Numbered from the stretch's first letter, positions 27,251 to 37,651 are shown. The stretch: 64,000 nucleotides of DNA from Alphaproteobacteria bacterium (GCA_041396705.1 JAWKYB010000017.1:1-64000), one strand, 5' to 3'. A program made the numbers and translations. The notes: a model not told the origin generated them from the sequence alone.

Positions 27251-29733
27251 ATGGGCTTCATGCGCGTGTTCGTGGTCTTGTTGACGCTGGCCGGGCGGCG
27301 TGCCCGTCGCCCACGGGCAGTCGGCAGTCGAGCGCTGCGACCTGCTGGCCGGTCCCGGCGCGGCAGCCGTCGGGCGATGCCGTCGCCCAGGCGCGCGAGG
27401 CCTGCGCCGAGGCGCTGCGCCTGAATCCGGGCGTCGCCCGGCTGATGCATCAATATGGCCTGACGCTGGAACTGGCCGGCGAGGCGCAGGCGGCCATGCG
27501 TCTGTACCAGTGGGCGGTGGACGAGGGCTATGGCCCGGCAATCGCCGCTTTGGCCAGGCTAACGGGGCGGAACCGGCCGATATCGCGACCGCGGGGGCCG
27601 TCCCACCGTCGACCGCGCCCGGCGCACCGGCCCCGTCCGCGCCGTTCGCGCCCGCCGCCGTGGTCGCGGCGGTGGGCGGCGAGCCGGCGGCGCTGCTCGC
27701 CTGGGTTGCGCAGTCCGTTGCCGCCGACGGCTATGCCGGCGCGATGCGCGGCGCGGGCGGCACGGTGGGCGCCGCAGCTGGCAGCGCTGCCGACCGGGCG
27801 CTGCCGCAGGCGCTGCTCCGGGCGGCGGACCCCACGGTCGAACTGCGCTTCGCGGGCTGCACGCTCGATACCGCCGTCGCCGCGCGATTGGCTCAGGCGG
27901 CGTCCGGCCTGCCGGCCGCGCCGGAGCCGCTGATCGCCGTGGCCGGCCGCTATGCGCCGGAAATCGCCGACCCGGCGGTGCGGCAGCTGGCCGACGCGAT
28001 GGCCGCGATCTGGGATGATGCGGTGACGCAGACCGATCGCACCGCCGCCACCCTGGCACGTGCGCTGGACGCGGCCGCACTGCCCTACGCCGCGCCGGTT
28101 GTCGACCGTGCGGCGGTGCAGCGGGCGATGGCGGACCATGTCTGGCTGCAGGTGCGGCACGACGGCGACTGGCTGGATCTCGACCCGGATGCCGACGGCG
28201 GCCGGGCCGGGGCACGGCTGTGCGAGCCGACCTGGCTCGAACCGGCGCTGCCCGCCGCCGAGCAGCACTGGCTGACGCTGCGCGTGGTGGCGGAGCTGCG
28301 CGGTGCGGGGCGGCAGGCGATGGTCGAGCACAGCTGGCCGCTGACCGCGCTCGCCGACGACGGCGTCACGGTGATGATCGCCGAGAGCAACGGCCGCGGC
28401 ACGCTGGTGGCGGAACCGGAGCCCCTGCCGGCACGCTGCGCTATACGCCGCTGCTGCGCGTCGGCGGCGAGGAGGTCATCGGGGCCGGTTTCCTGTTGCC
28501 GGCGCCGCAATCGTTCCAGTCCGGCGACGCGATGGGTGGCCTGGGCCAATCCATGCTCGAGGCTTCGGCGGATTCGGCGGATCGCCCGCGCAGGACGCGG
28601 ATGCGGTCGTCGACGATGCCGCCGCGCTGTGGCTCGAACTGACGCTGACCGGACCCGGCAGCGGCGAGGCGTCGTGGACCGTGCCGCTGTTCGATCGCGT
28701 CGGATTCGCCGCCCGTGCCGTCGGCGCCGGCGAGGTGGCGCCGCTGGCGAGGCTGGAGGAGATCGACGGCGAGTACCGGGCGCTTGCCGCGGCGGTGGAA
28801 CGTGGCGGCGTGGACCGGCGCGATGCCGGCCTTCGATGCGCCGCTGCCGCCGGAAGACGGCTCGCTCGACGCGCTGGTCGGCGGGCTCGCCGTCGTGCAT
28901 CGCGCCTTCGGGCCGTTGCGCAGTGCGCTCTATGCGGCGGCAGCCGGCCCTTCGGCGCCTGCGTCGCCGTCGGCCGCTCCCGGGCTGAGCCTGCTCGGCT
29001 GGGTCCCCGGATGCCGGCGATGCCGGCGCCAGCTGGTGATCGACCTGGTCGCCGACTATGGCGCGGTGGCTGGGCCGACGCCGATCCGGCGGCCGGCGCG
29101 CTGTGGGCGGCCAGCGGCGTGCTGGCGGAACGGCTGACCGTCGGCGTGGACCGGCTGTTGCTGCCGGTCATGGGCGAGGCGGACGTGCCGCCGTTCGTGC
29201 CGGTCGACGTGGCCGCGGTGTTCGAAGCGGCAGCGGCGGCCGGCGAGGCGCCGGCTTGGCTCGGGCCGGGCGATGCGCCGGCGCTCGGCGGTTCCGACGA
29301 GGCCGTCGCGCGCATCCGCACCCACCTTGCCGAGGGCAGGCTCGTGTTTGCGCCGCCGCGGCCGGCGATGGTGGCCGATGCCGCTCTGCTCGGCTGGTGG
29401 ACCTTCGATCCGGTCACCGGTGCGGTGCGCGACGAGATGGAGAACGGCCGCCACCAATCCGGAACGGAGTATCAGGCCACCAACGAGCCGGCGCGGCGGT
29501 CGACCCCGGCCTACCGCAGCCTCGGCCGGCGCGTCCTGTGCACGATGAACCGGGCAGTCGGCGTGATCTCGCTGGTGCTCGGCCTGTCGGGCAGCCCGGA
29601 AGCCATGCAGGGCGCATGGCAGGCGGCGAAGGTGGAAGCGAAGATCGCACGGGCGGCGGAAGAGACCCGCCGGCGCGGGCAACGGGCCGCGGCGATGCAG
29701 GGCGCCTGCGGCGCAGGTGGGGCCCCGAAATGA
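27251..29733 (+). pseudogene. Large exported TPR/transglutaminase-like protein (paralogue B), many frameshifts
   Basis: Begins MGFMRVFVVLLTLAG at 27251 (or MRVF at 27260). Same order of parts as the preceding gene: GQSAVERCDLLAGPG, the TPR-like LTLELAGEAQAAMRLYQWAV, PAAVVAAVGGEPAALLAWV, DHVWLQVRHDGDWLDLDPD, LRYTPLLRVGGEEVIGAGF, AALWLELTLTGPGSG, ERLTVGVDRLLLPVMG, WWTFDPVTGAVRDEM and a C-terminal hydrophobic stretch (AVGVISLVLGLSG). At least six frame changes are needed between 27300 and 28850. It ends 16 bases before the vWA gene. The many indels, against none in the 5.4-kb neighbour, suggest real decay. Confidence 0.65.
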
Positions 29734-29749
29734 GGAAAGCACGACAGGT

Positions 29750-32700
29750 ATGACCGCAGATCGGACCAAACGCGCCGTTGCCCGGCGCCTTGCGGCGCTG
29801 GCCGCGGTGCTGCTGCTGCCGGCGGCCGCGGCGGCGCAGAGCTGCCCGTCGGAGAGCGAGCCGAACGACGATGCGGCGACGTTGGCCGCGACCGGCGGCG
29901 CGTTCTGCATGGCGGGCTTCGCCCAGGGGGCGGACAGCGACGCGGTGGCGTGGAGCATCGACGCGGCCGGCGCGCAGCAGCTGTGGTCGGTGTCGCTGGA
30001 GGCGCTGCCCGGGCAGGACGGCCGGGTCCGGCTGGTCCGTATCGGCGCGGCCGAGGACGGCAGCCGCGTCGAGGAGGAGATCCTGACCGAGACGGTGCAG
30101 GCGGCGACGGCGGCCACGGCGATCCCGCCGCTGCTGCTCGCCGCCGGCGACTATGCCATCCGCGTCGAGGGCAACTACGGCGACGGCCTGCTCTACCGCC
30201 TGTCGGCGGTGCCGGCGGACCCGCTGCCCGGGCCGCTGCCGCCGACGGTGGCCGGCGGCTTCGCCGGCGTGCTGGCGACGGTGCCGGGCACCGAGGCGAC
30301 GCTGAGCTGGACCATCGACGCCGCCGCCGCCGGCCGGCTGTGGACGGTGACGGTGCAGCCCGACCTGGGCGCCTCGCCCTATGTCGACATCTACCGCGAG
30401 GACGGCTCGAATCTCGACAACGCCTATCTGCAGGCCGGCGGCATCGCCACGCTGGCCGACCTCGGCCTCGATCCGGGCACCTATTCGATCCAGGCCAGGG
30501 GCCGCACCGGTGCGCGCCTGCTGATCGCGGCACGCGACAGCGGCGCCCGCGCGGCCGGCCGCGAGCAGGAGCCGAACGGCGACGCCGCAGTGGCGGCCGC
30601 CTTCGATCCCGCCTTGCCGCTGGAAGGCCGCCTGATCGGCAGCGACGGCAGCCGCGACGCCGACGTGTTCGCCTTTTCCGTCGACGACGGGTGGCGCGAC
30701 CAGCGGTTCGACCTGGTGTTGCGCGCGCCCGGCACTGACGAACTGCAATTCTCGCTCAACGATGCCGACGGGCAGGAGCTGCAGAGCCGGACCGGCAGCG
30801 GCGAGGTGCGCCTGCCCGACCTGACCCTGGATGCCGGCCAGTATTATGTGCGCGTCTACGGCAGCCTGGACCCGTCGCAGACCTATGGCCTGGCCGTCGA
30901 GGACGCGGCGCCGCTGCCGCCCGCGGCGGAGCGCGAGCCGAACGACGCCTTCGGACTGGCGACGGCGATGCCGCCGGACGGTGCGGTGGAGGGGCAGTTC
31001 GCCGGGCGCGAGTGGGACGTGTTCGCGCTCGACGTCGCGCCGCCGCTGCAGCTGTGGCGGATCACCGCCGAGGGCGACACCATCGAGCAGCTGCAGCTGT
31101 ACGACTCCGCCGGCAACACCATCGCCGAGGTGGCGCCGACGCCGGGCCGCGGGCCGATCCGGATGAACAACCTGCTGCTGGTGCCGGGCCGGCACGTGTT
31201 CGGCGTGCGCGGCACCGACGCACCCTATCGGATCTTCGCCGAGCCGCTCGGCACGCCGCCGGCACCGGGCACGCCGATCGCCGACGTGCTGGCCAGCGGC
31301 CTGACCGACGAGCTGGAGCCGAACGACGACATCGCCCGCGCGACCCGGCTGGAGCCGGGCGTGCCGCGCACCGGCACGGTCGACCGCGAGCGCGACTACG
31401 ACTACTACCGCTTCTACCTGGGCGCGGAAACGCGGGTGCGGCTGACCCTGTCCGGTCCGCCGGCGGCGCAGGTCGCCGCCAACCTGGAGTGGGGCGCCAA
31501 CGCGGAGTACCGGGTCGGCCGCCTGCACACGGTCGACCGCGGCGCTGAGCGCGGCGAGGTGGTCTGGGACGGGCTGCTGCCCGGCGGCGACTACTACCTC
31601 TCCGTCTTCGCCGACACGCCGGTCGACGGCCCCTATGCCGTGCTGTTCGAGCAGCGGCCCTATTACGACCGGCCGGTCGACCTGGAACCCAACGACCAGT
31701 GGTGGCAAGCCGCGCCGGTGCCGGCGGACCTGCGCGTCGCCGGCTTCGGCTTCTACGAGGATACCGACTGGTACCGGCTGCCCGACGTGCCGGCCGACAC
31801 GGTGCTGACGCTGCGCGACCTGGATCCCGGGACCGGCGCATTGGCCGACGCCGCCTTCCAGCTGGTCCAGGCCGACCCGGCCGATCCGGCGGACCTGTGG
31901 CCGGCCTGGGAGCGCACCTCGATCGGCTCGGTCCGCTTCGACCGCGACAACGGCATCTGGCAGGCTGAGATGCCCGCCGGCACCGGCTATTACCTGGGGC
32001 TGACGGACGCGGCCGGGGCCTATGCGTTCGCGCTCGACCTCGGCGCCGGCGGGCCGCCGGCCGCGGCCGGCACCGCGGCGCCGTTCGGCGTCGCGCTGAG
32101 CCTGGACGCCGCGGAGGTCGCCGCCTTCGACACCGCGGCGCAGTCGGTGACCGGATTCGCCACCCTGACCACGGACGCGGCCGGACCCGTGTCCGCGACC
32201 CTGTCCGGCCATGCCGGCGACGACCGCTGGCGGGTCGACTTCGTCCAGGACCGGATCGACCTGGTGCCCGGCGTCGCGGTGCCGGTGCCGGTGACCGTGA
32301 CGATCGCGCCCGATGCCTGGGCCGACCGGCCGGTGGAGATCGCCGTGTCGGCGGCCGGACCGGACGGCGCGGCCGGCTTCGCCCAGGCGACGATCGTGCC
32401 GCGGACGCGGGCGCCGGCCGTCGGCCGGCGCCTGGCCTGGCCGCTGCCGGCGGCGATGCTGGGCGGCGTCAACGTGGCGGCCGGCCAGGATGGCGGGGCC
32501 GTTCTGGTGGACATGCCGCGACTGATCGACGGCGGCGCCAACGGTGCGACCAGTGCGCGGATGGACGGCACCTTCCTGCACGGCGAACAGCCGGTGATCC
32601 AGCTGGCCGGCGCCGCGCCGGTGCCGCTGGCCGGCGTGCTGCTGACGCCGGCCGGCACCGAGGCGATCGGCGATCGGCTGCGTCGGTTCGCGCTCTCGGT

Positions 32701-35152
32701 GTCGGACGACGGCACCGACTTCACGCGCGTGCTGACCGCCGCGATGTCGCCGCGGCCGGTGGAGCAGGCCTTCGCCTTCGATGCACCGGTCGCGGCGCGC
32801 TACCTGCGGCTCGAGCCGATCGACACCCAGAGCGGCGACCGCGGCTGGGGCGGCACGACGCTGGGCGAGATCAAGGCGATAGCCGTGCCGGGCGGCGATC
32901 CGCTCGATCCGGCCGGCGCCGGGCGCAACATCGCCGACCCGCAGCGCGGCGGGCACGTGGTCTGGGCGGCGCCCGCGGTCGACGGGCAGCGCATGCTGAC
33001 GGTCGAGGAGGATCGGCCGAACCTGTACCTTGACGAACAGGGCATGCCGCTGGAGTGGGTCATCGGCTTCCGCGACAACCGGGCCGCCCTGGTGACCGGG
33101 CTGGAATGGGTGTCGCAGCGCGATGCGGAACCGCAGGAGCGGATCGCGTCGGTCACGGTCTGGGCCAGCCTGGACAGCGCGGTCGGGCCGTGGACCCAGG
33201 TTTCGGTCTGGACGCTGCCGGCCGAGGCGCCGAGCGCCACGCTGCGGTTCGACGCGCCGGTCTGGGCGCGCTTCCTGCGGTTCACCATGACGGCGCCGCC
33301 GGACACCTGGCGTGCCGCTGCGCCGGAGACGCTGGTGGTGCGCGAGGCGCCGAGCGGTGCGGACTATCGCTCGATCCTGGGCGAGTGGGGCGATACCGGG
33401 CGGGATGCGGTCTACGAATGGCTGAACCCGCCGGCCGAGCCCGCGCCGCCGCCGGCCGACGACAACGACACGCCCGCAACCGCCGACGCGCTGCCGCTGG
33501 ACACCGAGGTCGCCGGCACTGTGCTGATTGCCGAGGACGAGGACTGGTACGCCGTCGACGTGCCGGCCGGCGGCCAGGCGCTGTTGCTGACGCTGGCCGG
33601 CGAACCCAGCGTCGACGTGTTGCCGACGCTGCAGGACGCTGCCGGCACGGCGGTTCCGCTGGAACTGGTCGAGACCACGCCGACCGAGCGCCGCTATCGC
33701 GCCCAGGCCGGCGCCGGCAGCTATCGCCTGCGCATCGCCGACCCGCCGCGATCGGTGGCGCTGGTCTGGGACACCAGCGGCAGCGTCGAGGCGTTCATCC
33801 CTGCCATCGTGCAGGCGATGCGGGCCTATGCCCAGGGTCTGCAGCCGGACCGCGAGGTGGTCAACCTGTTCCCGTTCCGCGGCGACCAGACCCGCGCGCT
33901 GCTCGACCAGTGGACCGGCGACCCGCTGACCGCGTTCATGACGCTGCACGGCTATCCATGGCAGGACAGCTCCAGCAATGCGGAAGCGGCACTGCTGGCC
34001 TCCAGCCAGGCACTGGCCGCGCGCGAGGGCGTGCGCGCCGTCGTGCTGCTGACCGACGCCCAGTCCGACGGCGCCGACCTGACGGCGCAGCTGTGGGCCA
34101 GCCTGGGCGAGACCCGGCCGCGGATCTTCGCGCTGGCGGTTCCCGGCGCCTTCACCGGCGACGAATGGTGGCTGACCCGCAACCTGATGCAGGACTGGGC
34201 CGGGCTCAACGGCGGCTTCTACCAACCGATGCTGTCGCAGGGCGAGATCGACACGGCGTTCGAGCGGCTTGCCGGCTGGCTGCGCCGGCCGACCGCCTAT
34301 CGCGTCGCGGCGGCGGTCGACATGACGCCGCCACCCCCGCCGCCGCCGGCGGAGCCCGGCTACCTGCAGCTGGTGGCCGCCGCCGAGACCGCGGCCGACG
34401 GCGGGCCGGCCCCGGCGTCCGGCGGCATCCTGCTGATCGTCGACGCCTCGGGCAGCATGCTGGCGCGCATCGACGACGAGCGGAAGATCGAGATCGCGCG
34501 GCGCACCCTGACCGAGCTGACCGGCAACACGATCCCGGCCGGGTCGGTGCTGGGCCTTCGGGTGTTCGGCGAGGGTCCGCCGGACAGCTGCGAGACCGCG
34601 CTGGTGCTGCCGCCGCAGCCGCTCGACCCCGTCGGCATCGCCGGCGTCATCGCCGGCATCGAGCCGACCAACCGGGCGCGCACCCCGATCGGCGCGTCGC
34701 TGCACGAGGTGCCGAACGACATGGCCGGCGTCGAGGGGCACCGGCTGGTGGTGCTGATCACCGACGGCGAGGAGACCTGCGACGGCGACCCGGCGGCGGA
34801 GATCGCGGCGCTGCGGTCGATGGGCATCGACCTGCGTATCAACATCGTCGGCTTCGACCTGGACGACCCGGCGCTGGCGGAGACCTTCCGGCAGTGGGCG
34901 GAGCTGGGCGGTGGGCGCTATTTCGACGCCAGCGACGCCGAATCGCTGGGCCTGGCGCTGACCCAGGCGGTGGTGCCGACCTTCCGCGTGCTCGATCCGC
35001 GCGGGCGCGCGGTCGCCAGCGGCACGGTCGGCGACCCGCCGGTCGAGCTCAGGGCCGGCGTCTACAAGGTCGAGATCGAGGGCGGGTCGGGGCAGACGCT
35101 GCGGGTGGAGATCCTGCCGGGCGAGACCGCGGTGCTGTCGGAGCCGTTCTGA
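29750..35152 (+). CDS. Giant exported protein with PPC-like repeats and two vWA domains
   Basis: 1,800 residues from ATG 29750, in one intact frame. The signal peptide ends PAAAAAQ. Six PPC-like beta-sandwich units begin with ExEPNDD-type motifs (SESEPNDDAAT, EQEPNGDAAV, EREPNDAFGL, ELEPNDDIAR, DLEPNDQWWQ, and DDNDTPATADA near residue 1240). Discoidin-like stretches lie around 945-1050 (FALSVSDDGTDFTRVL, RYLRLEPIDT) and 1130-1205. The first vWA (near residue 1340) has the MIDAS DTSGS; after a Pro-rich linker the second (near 1565) has DASGS plus TPIG and TDGEET. MIDAS motifs imply divalent-metal-dependent ligand binding. The C-terminus is a small beta domain. Probably secreted or surface-exposed; partner unknown. 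Last of the three-gene set. Confidence 0.85.
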   Translation: MTADRTKRAVARRLAALAAVLLLPAAAAAQSCPSESEPNDDAATLAATGGAFCMAGFAQGADSDAVAWSIDAAGAQQLWSVSLEALPGQDGRVRLVRIGAAEDGSRVEEEILTETVQAATAATAIPPLLLAAGDYAIRVEGNYGDGLLYRLSAVPADPLPGPLPPTVAGGFAGVLATVPGTEATLSWTIDAAAAGRLWTVTVQPDLGASPYVDIYREDGSNLDNAYLQAGGIATLADLGLDPGTYSIQARGRTGARLLIAARDSGARAAGREQEPNGDAAVAAAFDPALPLEGRLIGSDGSRDADVFAFSVDDGWRDQRFDLVLRAPGTDELQFSLNDADGQELQSRTGSGEVRLPDLTLDAGQYYVRVYGSLDPSQTYGLAVEDAAPLPPAAEREPNDAFGLATAMPPDGAVEGQFAGREWDVFALDVAPPLQLWRITAEGDTIEQLQLYDSAGNTIAEVAPTPGRGPIRMNNLLLVPGRHVFGVRGTDAPYRIFAEPLGTPPAPGTPIADVLASGLTDELEPNDDIARATRLEPGVPRTGTVDRERDYDYYRFYLGAETRVRLTLSGPPAAQVAANLEWGANAEYRVGRLHTVDRGAERGEVVWDGLLPGGDYYLSVFADTPVDGPYAVLFEQRPYYDRPVDLEPNDQWWQAAPVPADLRVAGFGFYEDTDWYRLPDVPADTVLTLRDLDPGTGALADAAFQLVQADPADPADLWPAWERTSIGSVRFDRDNGIWQAEMPAGTGYYLGLTDAAGAYAFALDLGAGGPPAAAGTAAPFGVALSLDAAEVAAFDTAAQSVTGFATLTTDAAGPVSATLSGHAGDDRWRVDFVQDRIDLVPGVAVPVPVTVTIAPDAWADRPVEIAVSAAGPDGAAGFAQATIVPRTRAPAVGRRLAWPLPAAMLGGVNVAAGQDGGAVLVDMPRLIDGGANGATSARMDGTFLHGEQPVIQLAGAAPVPLAGVLLTPAGTEAIGDRLRRFALSVSDDGTDFTRVLTAAMSPRPVEQAFAFDAPVAARYLRLEPIDTQSGDRGWGGTTLGEIKAIAVPGGDPLDPAGAGRNIADPQRGGHVVWAAPAVDGQRMLTVEEDRPNLYLDEQGMPLEWVIGFRDNRAALVTGLEWVSQRDAEPQERIASVTVWASLDSAVGPWTQVSVWTLPAEAPSATLRFDAPVWARFLRFTMTAPPDTWRAAAPETLVVREAPSGADYRSILGEWGDTGRDAVYEWLNPPAEPAPPPADDNDTPATADALPLDTEVAGTVLIAEDEDWYAVDVPAGGQALLLTLAGEPSVDVLPTLQDAAGTAVPLELVETTPTERRYRAQAGAGSYRLRIADPPRSVALVWDTSGSVEAFIPAIVQAMRAYAQGLQPDREVVNLFPFRGDQTRALLDQWTGDPLTAFMTLHGYPWQDSSSNAEAALLASSQALAAREGVRAVVLLTDAQSDGADLTAQLWASLGETRPRIFALAVPGAFTGDEWWLTRNLMQDWAGLNGGFYQPMLSQGEIDTAFERLAGWLRRPTAYRVAAAVDMTPPPPPPPAEPGYLQLVAAAETAADGGPAPASGGILLIVDASGSMLARIDDERKIEIARRTLTELTGNTIPAGSVLGLRVFGEGPPDSCETALVLPPQPLDPVGIAGVIAGIEPTNRARTPIGASLHEVPNDMAGVEGHRLVVLITDGEETCDGDPAAEIAALRSMGIDLRINIVGFDLDDPALAETFRQWAELGGGRYFDASDAESLGLALTQAVVPTFRVLDPRGRAVASGTVGDPPVELRAGVYKVEIEGGSGQTLRVEILPGETAVLSEPF

Positions 35153-35180
35153 ACGCCGGCCCCGACGGCACCGCTGCGGA

Positions 35181-35639
35181 TCAGAGCAAGGTCAGCGGCG
35201 CGACGCCGAGCGGTACGGCGAACTCCTCGCACCAGATGTAGACCTCGAGATAGTCGCCGATGTCGAGGCCGGCGGGCAGGGGATAGACCTGCGCGCCCTG
35301 CATCGCCTGCAGCGGACCGAGCTTTGCGGCCGGGTCGTAGGCGCCGTTGACGCCGAGGCCGACCACCGGGTCGGGCGCGTCGTCCTGGCTGAAGTCGCTG
35401 CTGAGCGCCACCACCCATTGCGAACCGGTCCAGAACACGCTGGCACTGCCGGTGGTGGTGTGGCCGCTCTGGCCCTGGAAACTGCCGCGTGCGGTTTCCA
35501 GGCCGCTCGCTGCCGCCGTCGTCGCCGCGGCATCCGTCGCCGCCGCGGTTCCGCCGTTGCCGCCGTTGCCGGACTGCATGCAGCCCGCCAGCGCGGTTGC
35601 ACCGGCGAGCGCCAGCACTGCGAAGGTCGACCGGATCAT
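35181..35639 (-). CDS. DM13-domain lipoprotein
   Basis: 152 residues from ATG 35639. Signal with lipobox LAGC (Cys20), then a Gly/Ala/Thr linker and a DM13 domain from about residue 50: RGSFQGQSGHTTTGSASVFW, VVALSSDFSQDDAPDPVVGL, and near the end DYLEVYIWCEEFAVPLGVA, where the Cys is the conserved DM13 Cys. DM13 domains are found in extracytoplasmic proteins and have been proposed to take part in redox or electron transfer. It converges on the giant vWA gene with a 28-base gap. Confidence 0.85.
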   Translation of the reverse strand: MIRSTFAVLALAGATALAGCMQSGNGGNGGTAAATDAAATTAAASGLETARGSFQGQSGHTTTGSASVFWTGSQWVVALSSDFSQDDAPDPVVGLGVNGAYDPAAKLGPLQAMQGAQVYPLPAGLDIGDYLEVYIWCEEFAVPLGVAPLTLL

Positions 35640-35755
35640 CGTGTTTCTCCCCTGACGTTTCCTGTCGGGGCAACCCATAGGACGCGCACACCGCAGCGTA
35701 ACCACACGATCCCTCAACTGATCGTGTGAAATCGGTGAGCGCGGCGCCGGTATCC

Positions 35756-37552
35756 TCAGTCCTTGCCGCGGCCGTAGAGCGCGTTCAGCCGTTCGCCGTA
35801 GAGTTCGCGCAGCACGTGGCGCTTCACCTTCAGCGACGGGGTCAGGATGCCGTTGTCGACGGTGAAGGGCTCGTCGGCCAGCGCGAACTGGCGCACGCGC
35901 TCGATCGGCGACAGCTCTGCTTCGCCGGCCCGCACCGCCGCGGCGATCGCGGCGCGGAAATCCGGGTCGGCGTTGAGCGTCGCGGCGTCGGCCGGCTTGC
36001 CGTGCTCCTTCGCCCAGCCCTTGGCCCATTCCGGGTCGGGCACGACCAGGGCAACCAGGTAGGGCCGCTTGTCGCCATAGACCATCGCCTGTGCGATCTC
36101 CGGCCGCAGGCACAGGATACCTTCCACCCGCTGCGGCGAGATGTTGTCGCCGCCCGAGTTGACGATGATGTCCTTCTTGCGGTCGGTGATCTGGATGTAG
36201 CCGTCCTCGTCGATCAGGCCGATGTCGCCGGTGTGCAGCCAGCCGTCCTTCACGGTCTCGGCGGTCAGGTCGGGGATGTTCCAGTAGCCCTGCATGACCA
36301 GCTCGCCGCGGATCAGGATCTCGCCGTCGGGCGCGATCTTCACCTCGACGTCGGGAAAGGCCGGGCCGACCGTGTGCATCTTGATCTTGCTCGGCCGGTT
36401 GCAGGAGACGACCGGCCCGCTCTCGGTCTGGCCATAGCCCTGCAGCACGCGCACGCCCAGCGCCAGGAAGAACACGCCGACGTCGGGGTTGAGTGGCGCA
36501 CCGCCGGAGACGAACGCCTTCAGCCGTCCGCCGAACCGGTCGCGGACCTTGTTGCGGACCAGCCGGTCGAGCAGCGGGTCGACCAGCCGGTCGCCCAGAC
36601 CGAGCGAGCCCGGCGCATGGTAGCGACGGGTGCCGATGTCGAGCGCCTTCTCGAACAGCTTCGCCTTCATCCCGCCGGTCTTCTCGACCCCGCGCAGGAT
36701 GCGGCTGCGCATGGTCTCGTACAGCCGCGGCACCGCCGTCATGATGGTCGGGCGCGCCTCGGTCATGTTGGTCGAGAGCTTGTCGATCCCTTCCGCGTAA
36801 TAGACCTGGGCGCCGATCGAGACCGGGAAGTGCAGCCCGGCGGCGTGTTCGTAGCTGTGCGACAGCGGCAGGAACGAGAGGAATACTTCCTCGTCGAGGC
36901 CAAGTTCGTTCAGCAGGTTGAACGCGCCCATGATGTTGCACAGGATCGCGCCGTGGCTGAGCATCACGCCCTTCGGCTTGCCGCCGGTGCCGGAGGTATA
37001 GATGATCGCGCTGGTCCCGGCGCGCGGCTGCGCCGACGCCCAGGCGCGGGCCTGGGCAATGTCGCCGTCGGCAGCGGCGACGTCGGCCCAGTCGACGACC
37101 TGGATGTTGGACTTGAGGTCCGGTGCATCGATGCTGACCAGGATGCGGCAGTCGGTGCCCTTCGCCGCCTCGGCCAGCCGCCGGGTCAGGGTCTGGGTCG
37201 AGGCGATCGCCGCGACCGCGCCGCTGTCGGCCAGCACGTGATTGTGGTCGGCGACGGTATAGGTCGTATAGACCGGCACCGGGATCGCGCCGATGGCGAG
37301 GATCGCCTCGTCGGCGATCACCCACTCCGGCCGGTTCTCCGAGCCGATCACCACCCGGTCGCCGGCGACGACCCCGAGGTCGCGCAGCGACTGGGCCAGC
37401 GCTGCGGCATGTCCGGCGACGCCGCGCCAGCTTCGGGGCGCGTAGCCGTTGCCGTTCTTCGCCCACAGGAAGGGGGCATCGCCGCGGCGGTCGGCCTCGT
37501 CGAAAAACATCGAGGCGAGATTGTCGATCGCCCTATAGTCCGCTAACTGCAT
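35756..37552 (-). CDS. Long-chain acyl-CoA synthetase (AMP-forming)
   Basis: 598 residues from ATG 37552. ANL-superfamily adenylate-forming enzyme: the phosphate loop IIYTSGTGGKPKGVMLSH, LPLSHSYEHAAG, the A5 motif GYGQTESGP, A7 WLHTGDIGLID and A8 TDRKKDIIVNSGGDNISP, with the C-terminal Lys in LKVKRHVL. Length and the MQLADYRAIDNLASMF start fit the FadD15-like long-chain fatty acyl-CoA ligases that activate fatty acids for degradation or lipid synthesis. Divergent from the oligoendopeptidase gene across 99 bases. Confidence 0.93.
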   Translation of the reverse strand: MQLADYRAIDNLASMFFDEADRRGDAPFLWAKNGNGYAPRSWRGVAGHAAALAQSLRDLGVVAGDRVVIGSENRPEWVIADEAILAIGAIPVPVYTTYTVADHNHVLADSGAVAAIASTQTLTRRLAEAAKGTDCRILVSIDAPDLKSNIQVVDWADVAAADGDIAQARAWASAQPRAGTSAIIYTSGTGGKPKGVMLSHGAILCNIMGAFNLLNELGLDEEVFLSFLPLSHSYEHAAGLHFPVSIGAQVYYAEGIDKLSTNMTEARPTIMTAVPRLYETMRSRILRGVEKTGGMKAKLFEKALDIGTRRYHAPGSLGLGDRLVDPLLDRLVRNKVRDRFGGRLKAFVSGGAPLNPDVGVFFLALGVRVLQGYGQTESGPVVSCNRPSKIKMHTVGPAFPDVEVKIAPDGEILIRGELVMQGYWNIPDLTAETVKDGWLHTGDIGLIDEDGYIQITDRKKDIIVNSGGDNISPQRVEGILCLRPEIAQAMVYGDKRPYLVALVVPDPEWAKGWAKEHGKPADAATLNADPDFRAAIAAAVRAGEAELSPIERVRQFALADEPFTVDNGILTPSLKVKRHVLRELYGERLNALYGRGKD

Positions 37553-37651
37553 GTGCAGGCCCCCTGCCGGCGTATCCTCTGGTGCGTTGTTGTTCTCGTT
37601 CCTGGCGCCGATCCCGGGCACAGTTACCGCTGCGACCGCGACCGATTGGAC

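Noticed and set aside
29414..34741. Very long open frame on the minus strand opposite the vWA gene
   Set aside because: It is a by-product of the high GC content; the plus strand has domains, signal peptide and proper start, while the minus frame is a repetitive Arg/Gly/Asp/Val mixture without any motif.
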